Assembly (NCBI RefSeq): GCF_024054195.1
Contig: NZ_JAMXLB010000001.1
Coordinates: 2,247,085-2,311,084, forward strand
Source of the DNA: Flavobacterium sp. NRK F7
GTDB lineage: Bacteria; Bacteroidota; Bacteroidia; Flavobacteriales; Flavobacteriaceae
Direction of reading: 5' to 3'
DNA length: 64,000 bases
In this document: positions 1 to 8,542 of the stretch, piece by piece
Position numbering within the stretch: position 1 is the stretch's first letter
How the letters are laid out: each line of letters starts with the position of its first letter
The notes under the pieces: model-generated
The model's database searches: none
Told to the model about the DNA's origin: nothing
What the model saw: the letters and a program-made list of their open reading frames with translations, nothing else
Position numbers and translations under genes: made by a program

Positions 1-1412
1 TCTGTAAATTTTTCAAATGATTTTCTTGGAGAAAGACCGTTTTTGTCTTTTTCAATAGATTTTTTTGGGTCACCTGCCCAATAAATATCTGTTATGGTTT
101 GTTTTCTATACCAAATAATACAATCATTATCGTTTCCTATAAAATGATAATTGATACCAGGAAACTCATCAGAAATAAATGGCAAATCTTTTGTAATTCT
201 AGAAAGAGCATTTGTTGAAAAATGATCTTTTTCTGTATAATGACTTAAAAAAATACTTAATCTTTTAATATCTTGGTGATTTGGGGTATTTCCGTAAGTG
301 TATATTTGATCATCAATTAAAGCAGAAATCCCCGCGCTGTTACATAACGCAATAATTGAAACATCTTGAAAAAGTTGAGTAATAGAACTTCTGTCAAAAT
401 CCAATTGCTTCGAAATTAAATTTTCAACAGCTTGGTTTGTTTTTCTAGCAATTTCATACTCCTCATTCAACAAGCGTACATCAATTTGAGACGTTATGAA
501 ATGGCCGTGTAATTTAACTGTATTTCGTATTTCTTGGCTTAAATATTTTGGTGAATAATGATGACATGTTATTAATCCCCATAATTTACCTTTGTGTAAT
601 AAAGAAATGGTTAGTGTAGCACCAACACCCATATTGTGCAAATATTGAATATGAATAGGAGAGACGCTTCGCAATACAGATAAACTCATGTCTAGAGTTT
701 CTAAATTACTATCCGAAAAAGTATAGAGTGGGACAGGTTTATAATTTACATCTCCAATTATTCGTAAATGATTTTTAATGTACAATTCTCTAGCTTGAAC
801 TGGAATATCTGTGTGAGGATAATGTAATCCTAAAAAGGATTCTAAATGTTCTTCTTTACTTTCAGCGATAACTTCTCCATTGTAATCTGCATCAAAACGA
901 TACACCATGACGCGGTCATAATTGGTAATTTTCTTAATAGCAACTGCGACAGCATTCGTTAATTCTTTTAAAGTAAAACTATCTTCGATGTAGCTGAGTA
1001 GTTGCTTAGAAGAATTGTAAAGGTTATCCGTGTTGAAGAATTGATTCTCTGTAAGTTCTGCTTCAATAATAATTTCTTTACCTACAGAAGCGTGCATACT
1101 AATGGAGAACAGTTGTTTGTCTATAGTGAAATTGAAGACTTTCGTTTGATTTGTATTTTCAGATTGATACAGATTTAGTTCCACTAAAAATGGCTCGTTA
1201 AACAATTCTTCTATTTTTTTACCTAACACTTGTTCGTAAGAAATAGTAAGGAATTGATTGATATTTTCACTACAAACTGTTATTATATGCGTGGTACTAT
1301 CAACTGCTATTAAAAAACCATGAGGCTGAATTAATCCAGGAATATGTATAGGTTCGTCTTCACAATTCAGTAAATTAACGATATCCTTATTAACGATGTC
1401 TTTAAAAATCAT
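1..1412 (-). CDS. Bacteriophytochrome photosensor, N-terminal 470 residues (cut by window edge)
   Basis: Red/far-red photoreceptor. The reading frame opens with ATG at 1412 and runs without a stop to base 1, so the C-terminal output module (normally a histidine kinase) lies outside the window. The PAS domain (about 1-120) contains CEDEPIHIPGLIQPHG at 17-32, with Cys17 in the position of the biliverdin-binding cysteine. The GAF domain (about 121-300) shows the phytochrome signatures DIPVQAR (Asp202), SVLRSVSPIH and CHHYSPK (Cys283-His284-His285). The PHY domain follows, and the last residues carry the tongue motif PRKSF at 462-466. These are the hallmarks of biliverdin-binding phytochromes. 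The gene starts 24 bases after the stop of a single-domain response regulator, so the pair is read as one operon. Identity is very secure; kinase activity cannot be judged from this fragment. Confidence 0.95.
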   Translation of the reverse strand, partial: MIFKDIVNKDIVNLLNCEDEPIHIPGLIQPHGFLIAVDSTTHIITVCSENINQFLTISYEQVLGKKIEELFNEPFLVELNLYQSENTNQTKVFNFTIDKQLFSISMHASVGKEIIIEAELTENQFFNTDNLYNSSKQLLSYIEDSFTLKELTNAVAVAIKKITNYDRVMVYRFDADYNGEVIAESKEEHLESFLGLHYPHTDIPVQARELYIKNHLRIIGDVNYKPVPLYTFSDSNLETLDMSLSVLRSVSPIHIQYLHNMGVGATLTISLLHKGKLWGLITCHHYSPKYLSQEIRNTVKLHGHFITSQIDVRLLNEEYEIARKTNQAVENLISKQLDFDRSSITQLFQDVSIIALCNSAGISALIDDQIYTYGNTPNHQDIKRLSIFLSHYTEKDHFSTNALSRITKDLPFISDEFPGINYHFIGNDNDCIIWYRKQTITDIYWAGDPKKSIEKDKNGLSPRKSFEKFT

Positions 1413-1436
1413 TTATAAAATATTGAAAGCAAAAAA

Positions 1437-1889
1437 TTAATTGACTATTTTATTAAAGAGAAAATTTTCAAAATCAGCTTGATGATTTTGCCAATTAATT
1501 AGTGCTACATTTGAAATCATTTTCATTAAATCTTGAAAATTATAGGGTTTTACAGCATAAAAGTTGGCACCTAAATTATGACTTAAGGAAATATTATCAT
1601 CATCTGCACTAGTAGAATAAATAATGACAGGAATTGTTTTTAAATCGGGTTCATTTCTAATTTCTTCTAGAAATTGAAACCCTGATTTTCTTGGCATGTT
1701 TAAATCTAAAAAAACAACATTGTTGTTTTGCTTGTTTTTTTTGATACTTTCTAGAAGTAATTCGCCATTTTTGTGAATATAAAGATTGATTAACTTTTCA
1801 GCTTTATTTGACAATGCAGAAACTGCATCATTAAAAAACATTAAATCATCATCATCATCATCAGCGTAAAAAATATTAATTTCACTCAT
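1437..1889 (-). CDS. Rcp1-like single-domain response regulator
   Basis: A 150-residue receiver domain with no output domain. The acidic pocket is a run of six aspartates (10-15). The phospho-acceptor is Asp62 in VVFLDLNMP, the switch residues are Ser92/Thr93 and the conserved lysine is Lys114 in VKPYN. Regulators of this type, such as cyanobacterial Rcp1, take phosphate from phytochrome kinases. The bacteriophytochrome starts 24 bases downstream, so it is the likely partner; this is an inference from context. The six Asp codons come from a run of (ATC)n on the plus strand near 1845-1862. A TATATTTG promoter box lies 32 bases upstream of the start. Confidence 0.9.
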   Translation of the reverse strand: MSEINIFYADDDDDDLMFFNDAVSALSNKAEKLINLYIHKNGELLLESIKKNKQNNNVVFLDLNMPRKSGFQFLEEIRNEPDLKTIPVIIYSTSADDDNISLSHNLGANFYAVKPYNFQDLMKMISNVALINWQNHQADFENFLFNKIVN

Positions 1890-1920
1890 TTGTTTATTTA
1901 AAATTTGTTTTTTTTATAAG

Positions 1921-1928
1921 CAAATATA
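1921..1928 (-). promoter_or_regulatory. Putative -7 box for the response regulator-phytochrome operon
   Basis: The minus strand reads TATATTTG, a match to the Bacteroidota TAnnTTTG box, about 32 bases before the response-regulator ATG. No clear TTTG box was found about 19 bases further upstream. Confidence 0.45.
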
Positions 1929-1973
1929 CAGCTATTTACAGAAATAAATTTTTTAATATTAGTCAGAAATTTA

Positions 1974-2555
1974 TTAATTTTTATGTTTTAAATCTTTAGT
2001 AAGGTTTTGAATGGCTTTTCTTCTTTTTTCTTTTAATTTTTTGAAGTAGGATGGGGTAAAACCAGTAATTTTTTTAAATAAAGCAGAAAAGGTAGATAAA
2101 TTGCTAAAGTTAAGTTTAGTAGCGATTTCTGTAAAATTATGTTCCTCAAACAAAATCATTTCTTTCGCTTTTTCCATTTTTAGTAAATTAACATACATAA
2201 TAATGGTTGTTGAAGTTACTTCAGAAAAAGCATTCGATAAATAATTATAGTCTTTGTCTAATTTTTTTTGTAAATATTCAGATAGGTTGTAATTTATTTT
2301 CTCTCCATTGTTTACATATTCTTGGCAATAGTGTTTGATTTTTTCAATTAAAATACCTCCTTTACTTTCTACAATTTCTAGACCTACTTTTTGAATTATT
2401 TGATTTAGCTTCTCTTTTGTTTCAGAATCTAAATCCTCTTTTGTTTCGGCCATGCCAAGTTCTACCTTTTCTGGATGAAGATTAAGTTCTTCCAATGCCT
2501 CTTTGACCACTACTTTACAGCTTTCACAGGCCATATTTTTAATAAAAATCTTCAT
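1974..2555 (-). CDS. HMA-type CxxC / AraC-family transcriptional regulator
   Basis: A 193-residue protein combining two parts. Residues 1-65 look like a small heavy-metal-associated (HMA, CopZ-like) fold and start with MACESC (Cys10, Cys13). Residues about 95-190 are an AraC-type double helix-turn-helix, with the typical second helix segment FSNLSTFSALFKKITGFTPS. The middle (66-95) is helical and unassigned. AraC proteins normally carry a larger ligand-binding domain; here the only candidate sensor is the cysteine pair, which suggests metal or redox sensing. The gene is separated from the response regulator by 84 bases and diverges from hpf across 214 bases. DNA binding is well supported; the signal is inferred. 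Confidence 0.8.
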   Translation of the reverse strand: MKIFIKNMACESCKVVVKEALEELNLHPEKVELGMAETKEDLDSETKEKLNQIIQKVGLEIVESKGGILIEKIKHYCQEYVNNGEKINYNLSEYLQKKLDKDYNYLSNAFSEVTSTTIIMYVNLLKMEKAKEMILFEEHNFTEIATKLNFSNLSTFSALFKKITGFTPSYFKKLKEKRRKAIQNLTKDLKHKN

Positions 2556-2769
2556 CTTCTAGTCTATATAAAAAAGGAGTAAATTGTTTTAGCTAAAATA
2601 ATTAAAATTAATATATGTTTACTATATTTTTTTTGCAATAAAAATTAAAAAATTACTTACAAAAATTAATATTAGAATTCATATAAGTTTTTTATTAAAC
2701 TTTTATTAAAATGCTTTGAAACTCGTTTAAAGTATAGTAATTTTAGGGAAACAAATAAATTATTACATT

Positions 2770-3084
2770 ATGCAAGTACAAATTAATACCGACAAAAATA
2801 TTGATGGAAACGAAAGATTAGTTTCATTCTATACAAGTGAAATTGAAAGAGAATTAGCTCATTTTGATGACAAAATTACGAGAGTGGAAGTTCACTTTAA
2901 AGATGAGAATAGTGAAAAAATCAGTAAAAATGACAAAACATGTGTCTTTGAGGTGCGTATTGCTAAGAAAGAGCCTTTAGTGGTTACAGAACAAGCAGAT
3001 ACTGTTGAAAAAGCATTTTCTGGAGCTGTTGGAAAAATGAAGCGTCTTTTGAAAAGTACTTATGAAAAAATGCAACAATATTAA
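2770..3084 (+). CDS. hpf: Ribosome hibernation promoting factor, short HPF/RaiA family
   Basis: A 104-residue protein of the HPF/RaiA (YfiA) fold, which binds the decoding region of the 30S subunit and silences ribosomes in stationary phase. Family features are the N-terminal beta strand, the central KITRVEVHFKDEN strand and the C-terminal helix with KMKRLLKSTYEK. At about 100 residues it is the short form without the dimerising C-terminal domain of long HPF. It is monocistronic, followed at once by two hairpin terminators, and faces ClpB convergently. Confidence 0.85.
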   Translation: MQVQINTDKNIDGNERLVSFYTSEIERELAHFDDKITRVEVHFKDENSEKISKNDKTCVFEVRIAKKEPLVVTEQADTVEKAFSGAVGKMKRLLKSTYEKMQQY

Positions 3085-3105
3085 TTAGAATGTATTTTCA
3101 AAATA

Positions 3106-3138
3106 AAACCCAATTATTAAAAAGTAGTTGGGTTTTTT
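3106..3138 (+). terminator. Rho-independent terminator of hpf
   Basis: Arms AAACCCAA (3106-3113) and TTGGGTTT (3128-3135) are followed by further Ts, 22 bases after the hpf stop. Confidence 0.7.
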
Positions 3139-3146
3139 CATATAAA

Positions 3147-3181
3147 AAAAGCACCTTACATTTATTTTGTAAGGTGCTTTT
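3147..3181. terminator. Bidirectional terminator between hpf and clpB
   Basis: A perfect 13-bp stem pairs AAAAGCACCTTAC (3147-3159) with GTAAGGTGCTTTT (3169-3181) around a 9-base loop. Read on the minus strand it ends in a run of Ts, so it can stop clpB transcripts as well as readthrough from hpf. Confidence 0.8.
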
Positions 3182-3227
3182 CACTAACTAACCAATCTAA
3201 CTAAAAACTATTCTTTATTTCTTTTTC

Positions 3228-5816
3228 TTATTGATTTCTAAAAACTAATTTCCCATCAAAACTATCTAATAAAATAATACTATCGTTTGTTACATTACCT
3301 GATAATATTTCTTTAGATAATTGATTTAAAACTTCTCTTTGGATGACTCTTTTAACGGGTCTTGCTCCAAATTCTGCATCATATCCTTTAGTAGCTAAAT
3401 AATCAATAGCTTCTGGAGTTGCATCTAAAGTTATGTTTTGATGCGACAACATTTTGGTTAAACTTTTTAACTGTAAGCTAACGATTTCTTTAATGTTATT
3501 TTCCGATAGAGGCGTAAACATCACAATTTCATCAATTCTATTAATGAATTCCGGTCTAACGGTTTGTTTTAATAAGCCTAAAACTTCAACTTTAGCGGCT
3601 TCTGTGGCTGCTTCAATATTGCCTTTTAGATTATCAAACTTTTCTTGTATAATATGACTTCCCATGTTTGAAGTCATGATTATAATGGTGTTTTTAAAAT
3701 CGGCCAAACGCCCTTTATTATCTGTTAGACGCCCTTCGTCTAAAACTTGTAGTAAGATATTAAAGGTATCTGGATGTGCTTTTTCAATTTCGTCTAACAG
3801 AACTACTGAATAGGGTTTTCTTCTCACAGCTTCTGTTAATTGTCCGCCTTCATCATACCCTACATACCCAGGAGGAGCACCAACTAAGCGACTCACACTG
3901 TGACGCTCTTGGTATTCACTCATGTCGATCCTAGTAATTGCATTGTCATCATTAAATAAATATTCGGCTAATGCTTTCGCTAATTCCGTTTTTCCCACAC
4001 CAGTGGTACCTAAAAATAAGAAAGAACCTAAAGGTTTTTTAGTGTCTTGCAAACCAGCACGACTTCTTCTCACAGCATCACTAATCGCTTCAATGGCTTC
4101 TTCTTGACCTACAACACGTTTGTGTAATTCATCTTCTAAGTGTAGCAATTTTTCTTTGTCGCTTTGTAACATTTTAGTAACAGGTATTCCAGTCCATTTT
4201 GCTACAACTTCCGCAATATCTTCATGAGTCACTTCTTCTTTAATTAAAGAAGTTCCTGATTGATTTTCTTGCAGTTGAATTTGTAAAGCATCTAGTTTTT
4301 CCTGTGCATCTTTGATTTTTCCATAACGAATTTCTGCTACTTTTCCATAATCTCCCTCTCTTTCAGCACGTTCAGCTTCCCCTTTATAATCTTCAATCTC
4401 TTGCTTGATAGATTGAATAGCATCTACCACATCTTTTTCAGATTTCCATTTTGCAAAAATTTCATTTCTTTCTTCTTTTAAATTGGCTAATTCTAAGCCT
4501 AAAGATTTTAACTTATTTTCATCATTTTCTCTTTTAATCGCTTCAATTTCAATTTCTAATTGCATGATTTTGCGATCTAAAACATCCAATTCTTCGGGTT
4601 TGGAATTAATTTCCATTCGTAATTTAGAAGCCGCTTCATCCATTAAATCGATAGCTTTATCAGGTAAGAAACGATTTGTGATATAACGTTGCGATAATTC
4701 TACAGCAGCTATAATGGCATCATCTTTAATACGAACTTTATGATGGGTTTCATATTTCTCTTTGATACCTCTTAAAATCGAGATGGCACTTTCTGTATCA
4801 GGTTCGTCAACATTTACTTTTTGAAAACGACGTTCCAAAGCTTTATCTTTTTCAAAATATTTTTGATATTCATCTAAAGTTGTTGCTCCAATTGCTCTTA
4901 ATTCACCACGTGCTAAAGCGGGTTTTAAAATATTTGCTGCATCCATAGCACCCTCACCGCCGCCAGCTCCTACTAGAGTATGAATTTCATCAATAAAAAG
5001 AACAATATCTCCTTCCGCAGAAGTTACTTCTTTAACTACCGATTTTAAACGTTCTTCAAATTCACCTTTGTATTTAGCTCCAGCAATTAAAGCTCCCATA
5101 TCTAAAGAATAGATAATTTTGTCTTTTAAATTTTCGGGTACATCACCATCAACAATTCGATGTGCTAAACCTTCTGCAATGGCTGTTTTACCGACACCTG
5201 GTTCTCCAATTAACATCGGATTATTTTTGGTTCTACGCGTTAAAATTTGTAATACACGTCTGATTTCTTCATCTCTACCAATAACAGGATCTAGTTTCCC
5301 ATTTTTAGCTAATTCACATAGATTTTTAGCGTATTTATTTAAGGCATTATAGGTTTCTTCAGCAGAAGCAGAAGTTACTCGTTCTCCCTTTCTTAATTCC
5401 GAAATGGCACTTTCTAAGCCTTTTTCTGTCACCCCTTGATCTTTTAAAATTTGAGCAACCTTACTTTTGGATTTAAAAATGGCTAAAATTAAATGTTCAA
5501 TCGATACAAATTCATCATTCATTTTTTTAGCAATGATGGAAGCTTCGTTGAGTGTGTTACCTGCATCTCTTGAAAGCATAATTTCTCCACCAGAAACTTT
5601 CGCAAAACTTTGAATAGTACTATCTAATACTTTTTTAAAAAGTTCAACGTTTATATGTAACTTTTTAAGTAAAAATGGAGTAACATTTTCATCTACTTCT
5701 AAAATACCTTTTAAAAGATGCTCGTTTTCTATTTGTTGATGCCCTAAACCTTGCGCAATTTGTTGCGCTTGTTGTATGGCTTCTTGTGATTTGATTGTAT
5801 AATTATTAAAATTCAT
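3228..5816 (-). CDS. clpB: ATP-dependent disaggregase ClpB
   Basis: An 862-residue Hsp100 chaperone that extracts polypeptides from aggregates together with DnaK. Two Clp-N repeats (about 1-145) precede the first AAA+ module with Walker A GEPGVGKT (204-211) and Walker [12 protein letters not shown] long coiled-coil middle domain (about 410-530) separates it from the second AAA+ module, with GTTGVGKT and [14 protein letters not shown]. The middle domain distinguishes ClpB from ClpA/ClpC. Length matches the family (857 in E. coli). The open frame extends 42 codons further, to 5942, but that segment is low-complexity and unlike any ClpB N-terminus, so ATG 5816 ([13 protein letters not shown]) was chosen. 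It has no operon partner. Confidence 0.95.
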   Translation of the reverse strand: MNFNNYTIKSQEAIQQAQQIAQGLGHQQIENEHLLKGILEVDENVTPFLLKKLHINVELFKKVLDSTIQSFAKVSGGEIMLSRDAGNTLNEASIIAKKMNDEFVSIEHLILAIFKSKSKVAQILKDQGVTEKGLESAISELRKGERVTSASAEETYNALNKYAKNLCELAKNGKLDPVIGRDEEIRRVLQILTRRTKNNPMLIGEPGVGKTAIAEGLAHRIVDGDVPENLKDKIIYSLDMGALIAGAKYKGEFEERLKSVVKEVTSAEGDIVLFIDEIHTLVGAGGGEGAMDAANILKPALARGELRAIGATTLDEYQKYFEKDKALERRFQKVNVDEPDTESAISILRGIKEKYETHHKVRIKDDAIIAAVELSQRYITNRFLPDKAIDLMDEAASKLRMEINSKPEELDVLDRKIMQLEIEIEAIKRENDENKLKSLGLELANLKEERNEIFAKWKSEKDVVDAIQSIKQEIEDYKGEAERAEREGDYGKVAEIRYGKIKDAQEKLDALQIQLQENQSGTSLIKEEVTHEDIAEVVAKWTGIPVTKMLQSDKEKLLHLEDELHKRVVGQEEAIEAISDAVRRSRAGLQDTKKPLGSFLFLGTTGVGKTELAKALAEYLFNDDNAITRIDMSEYQERHSVSRLVGAPPGYVGYDEGGQLTEAVRRKPYSVVLLDEIEKAHPDTFNILLQVLDEGRLTDNKGRLADFKNTIIIMTSNMGSHIIQEKFDNLKGNIEAATEAAKVEVLGLLKQTVRPEFINRIDEIVMFTPLSENNIKEIVSLQLKSLTKMLSHQNITLDATPEAIDYLATKGYDAEFGARPVKRVIQREVLNQLSKEILSGNVTNDSIILLDSFDGKLVFRNQ

Positions 5817-5986
5817 ATTTTTATTTTTATTTGTGTTATTTCGTTTCTTGAATTTAGTCAATTTATATTCCAATATTGAATTTGTGTCAAAATGACTTAT
5901 TTGTTTGGTTTTTATAGCTAAATGAAAACTAAAACAAGTCAAAATGTCTTTTTTTAAGTTGTTTTGTCAGAAAATATTTAAAAAGT

Positions 5987-6909
5987 ATGAAATTATTTTA
6001 TAGCGTAATAGTACTCTTATTTTTGTTTTCTTGTAATGAAAATGAAGGATTTTCTAATGCAAAAAAAGGGAAGACAACGAAGAAAAAAGTAGCTTTTAAG
6101 TTGCCTAATTATGAGGAATTGAAGCTTTTAAATGAACCTTTGCCAGAGCCACAATCAGGAGATTGGTTAAGTGTTCATGATGAGAATGGACAAACTTTTC
6201 AACAATATCTTACTAGTAAAAATTTAAGTACACCAACAAGTAAAAGAAATAAGATTTACATACAACCGATAGGAAGTTTTACAGTTTGGGAAAAGAAAAT
6301 TATAGATTGGAATATAGAATATATCCGTTTTTTTTTGGTTTAGAAACGGTTCAATTACAACCTATTTCTGAATCCGAAATTCCCTCTAAAGAGCAAAGAA
6401 CTCATTTTGGTAATCATCAGCTAAATGCAAGTTATATTATTAATACACTATTACCATCAAAAATGCCTAAAGATGCCATAGTTGTAATGGCATTAACCGC
6501 AAAAGATTTATATCCAAATCCAAAATGGAATTTTGTATTTGGTTTGGCTAGTTATGAAAAAAGAACTGCTGTTTCCTCAATTTCAAGATATTCTGAAGGA
6601 GGATTGGATGTATCCACTTATCCGATTTGTTTAAGACGAATCATAAAAACATCAAGTCATGAAATTTGTCATATGTTTTCATTAGCGCATTGTATTGAAG
6701 CAAAATGTTTAATGAATGGTGTTAACAATCTTGCAGAAGGTGATTCAAGACCAAATGCCTTATGTTCCGTATGTTTGACTAAAATTTCTTGGAATTTAAA
6801 ATTTCAGGATGTAGATCGTTTGGATAGTTTAATTCATTTTATGAAGATACACCAATTAGATGATGATGCTATTATTTTAGAGAAGCAAAGAACGGTTTTA
6901 GCAAAATAA
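5987..6909 (+). pseudogene. Archaemetzincin-family metalloprotease lipoprotein, interrupted by a frameshift
   Basis: Two overlapping frames form one gene. The first (5987-6343) starts MKLFYSVIVLLFLFSC, a lipoprotein signal with the acylated Cys at 16. The second (entered from about 6328) carries the zinc site HEICHMFSLAHC, then CLMNG and a CSVC pair, matching the archaemetzincin pattern HExxHxxGxxHCx4CxM...CxxC. The frames meet at a run of nine Ts (6328-6336). Ten Ts would read through as ...IRFFFGLETVQ..., giving about 307 residues. Loss of one T in the gene, an undercalled base, or slippage are all possible. The usual Gly in HxxGxxH is Ser here. No operon partner; ytxJ starts 70 bases later. 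Confidence 0.8.
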
Positions 6910-6979
6910 TTTTGTTTAAGTTTACGTTTAACATTGGTGAGAGAATAATAGTTTCAGTACCTTTGAAAAAAGTAAAATT

Positions 6980-7378
6980 ATGAGTTTTTTAAATAAAATT
7001 TTTGGTTCTTCCAACCAAGAAAATCAAGAATCGAATAGCGAGCCTAAGTTTTATAACTTAACCCATATTGAAGCATTAGATGCAATTGATAACGCTTCTT
7101 TTGAAAGGCCAATTGTGCTTTTTAAACATAGTACCCGATGTAGTATTAGCAGGTTTGCTTTAAAGCAATTTGATGATGCCTACCATTTTTCGGATACTGA
7201 AATGGAGTGGTATCTTTTAGATTTATTAAATTACAGAGAAGTGTCAAATGCCATTGCGAATCGTTATGAGGTAATGCATCAATCGCCTCAAATTTTAGTG
7301 ATTAAAAATGGAAAAGTAGTCTATACCGCTTCACATGATGCTATTGATGCATCTCAATTAAAGGAATTTGTAGGATGA
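6980..7378 (+). CDS. ytxJ: YtxJ/BrxC-type monothiol bacilliredoxin
   Basis: A 132-residue thioredoxin-fold protein. The active-site segment FKHSTRCSISRFAL carries a single cysteine in TRCSIS, as in the YtxJ family, which reduces bacillithiol mixed disulfides on proteins. The later SPQILVIKNGKVVY segment holds the cis-Pro loop expected of thioredoxin folds. It implies that this organism uses bacillithiol, as many Flavobacteriaceae do; the biosynthesis genes are not in the window. Its stop overlaps the next gene by four bases (ATGA, 7375-7378), so the two are translationally coupled. Confidence 0.85.
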   Translation: MSFLNKIFGSSNQENQESNSEPKFYNLTHIEALDAIDNASFERPIVLFKHSTRCSISRFALKQFDDAYHFSDTEMEWYLLDLLNYREVSNAIANRYEVMHQSPQILVIKNGKVVYTASHDAIDASQLKEFVG

Positions 7379-8535
7379 GAAAAAGAGTCATAGTTTGTTT
7401 ATTTTTCGTTTTATGCTTAGGTTTATCTTGTCAAAAAGAGAAGAAACAGGAGGAAAAAAGAAGTAAGAAAGATGTAACTACTGTTGTAGAGAATTACTTG
7501 ATTGGAACCTATACGGATTCTTTATCACAAGGAATTAACTTGCTTTCTTTTAATCCGGTTACTCAAGAATTAGAAACACAAGTAGTATTGGATAGTATAC
7601 CCAATCCTTCATTTGTTGTCACTAACAAAGCAAAAACGATTATTGCTGCGGTTGGTGAAATTCAGAGTGAAAAAGGAGGGTTATTGCAAACCTTTTCCTA
7701 TGATAAAGAAAAAAGAATTTTTCAAAAGTTGTCTACTGTTGCAACTTTAGGAAATGATCCTTGTACACTTACTTTTTTTCCGAATGAGAATGCATTAGTT
7801 GTTGGAAATTATTCTGGTGGAAATTTAGCAGCATTTCCTATTGCATCCTCAGGAGAAATTAAAAATTATCCTCAAGTAATTCAACATGAAGGAAATAGTA
7901 TCACGAAAGAGAGACAAGAAAAAGCACATGTTCATTGTGTTGTTTTTCATCCTACAGAAAATAAACTATTTGTAGCTGATTTGGGAAATGATACCATTGA
8001 TATAATTCCATACATTGAAGCGAATAATCAAATTTTATTACTTCCTGAAAAAACAATTTCAACAAAAATGCCATTTGGTTCTGGTCCAAGACATCTTGTT
8101 TTTAATAAAGACGGAAATAAAATATATGTCGTTTTTGAGTTAACTAATGAAATTGCTGTTTTGGATTATACAGACAATAAATTGCAGCTTATGGAAGTAA
8201 AGAGTTTGACTGACAAAAAAACGAACTTAGGTTCTGCGGCAGAAGTAAGAATAAATAAAGAGAATCAATTTTTGTATGTTTCTCTTAGAGGAGAAGATAA
8301 TCAACTGGTTGCATTTAAAATTAATGAAGGAGCTTCTTTAGAAAAAATTCAAACTATTCCAACGGAATTGAGCCCAAGAAACTTTATTCTTTCCAAAAAT
8401 GAGGATTTTATTTTAGTAGCGAATCAAGATTCTAATTCTATTGTTGTGTATAGTAGAGATAAAGAAACAGGTTTGTTAACAAAAACTTCAAGTAAAATTA
8501 ATGTTCACAAACCTGTTTATTTTTGTAAGTTCTAA
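7375..8535 (+). CDS. Lactonase-family seven-bladed beta-propeller lipoprotein
   Basis: A 386-residue protein beginning with a lipoprotein signal (LGLSC). The rest resembles the 6-phosphogluconolactonase (Pgl/YbhE-type, lactonase family) propeller: NYLIGTYTDSLSQGI at the start of the first blade, later GNDPCTLTF, AHVHCVVFHP, FGSGPRHLVF and the final LSPRNFILSKNEDFILVANQ blades. Cytoplasmic Pgl acts in the pentose phosphate pathway. A lipid-anchored version must act outside the cytoplasm, so the substrate is uncertain. It overlaps ytxJ by four bases. Fold assignment is firm; enzyme name is not. Confidence 0.75.
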   Translation: MRKRVIVCLFFVLCLGLSCQKEKKQEEKRSKKDVTTVVENYLIGTYTDSLSQGINLLSFNPVTQELETQVVLDSIPNPSFVVTNKAKTIIAAVGEIQSEKGGLLQTFSYDKEKRIFQKLSTVATLGNDPCTLTFFPNENALVVGNYSGGNLAAFPIASSGEIKNYPQVIQHEGNSITKERQEKAHVHCVVFHPTENKLFVADLGNDTIDIIPYIEANNQILLLPEKTISTKMPFGSGPRHLVFNKDGNKIYVVFELTNEIAVLDYTDNKLQLMEVKSLTDKKTNLGSAAEVRINKENQFLYVSLRGEDNQLVAFKINEGASLEKIQTIPTELSPRNFILSKNEDFILVANQDSNSIVVYSRDKETGLLTKTSSKINVHKPVYFCKF

Positions 8536-8542
8536 GGGGTAA

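Noticed and set aside
1845..1862. (ATC)n run as a variable microsatellite
   Set aside because: It encodes the acidic aspartates at the receiver active site; it may be constrained by the protein, and there is no evidence of length change.
5817..5942. 42-codon N-terminal extension of ClpB
   Set aside because: Low-complexity, unlike any ClpB N-terminus, and an ATG at 5816 gives the normal family start.
6286..6909. Second archaemetzincin frame as an independent gene with its own ATG at 6286
   Set aside because: The ATG lies inside the first frame, lacks the signal peptide, and adding one T joins both frames into a full-length lipoprotein.
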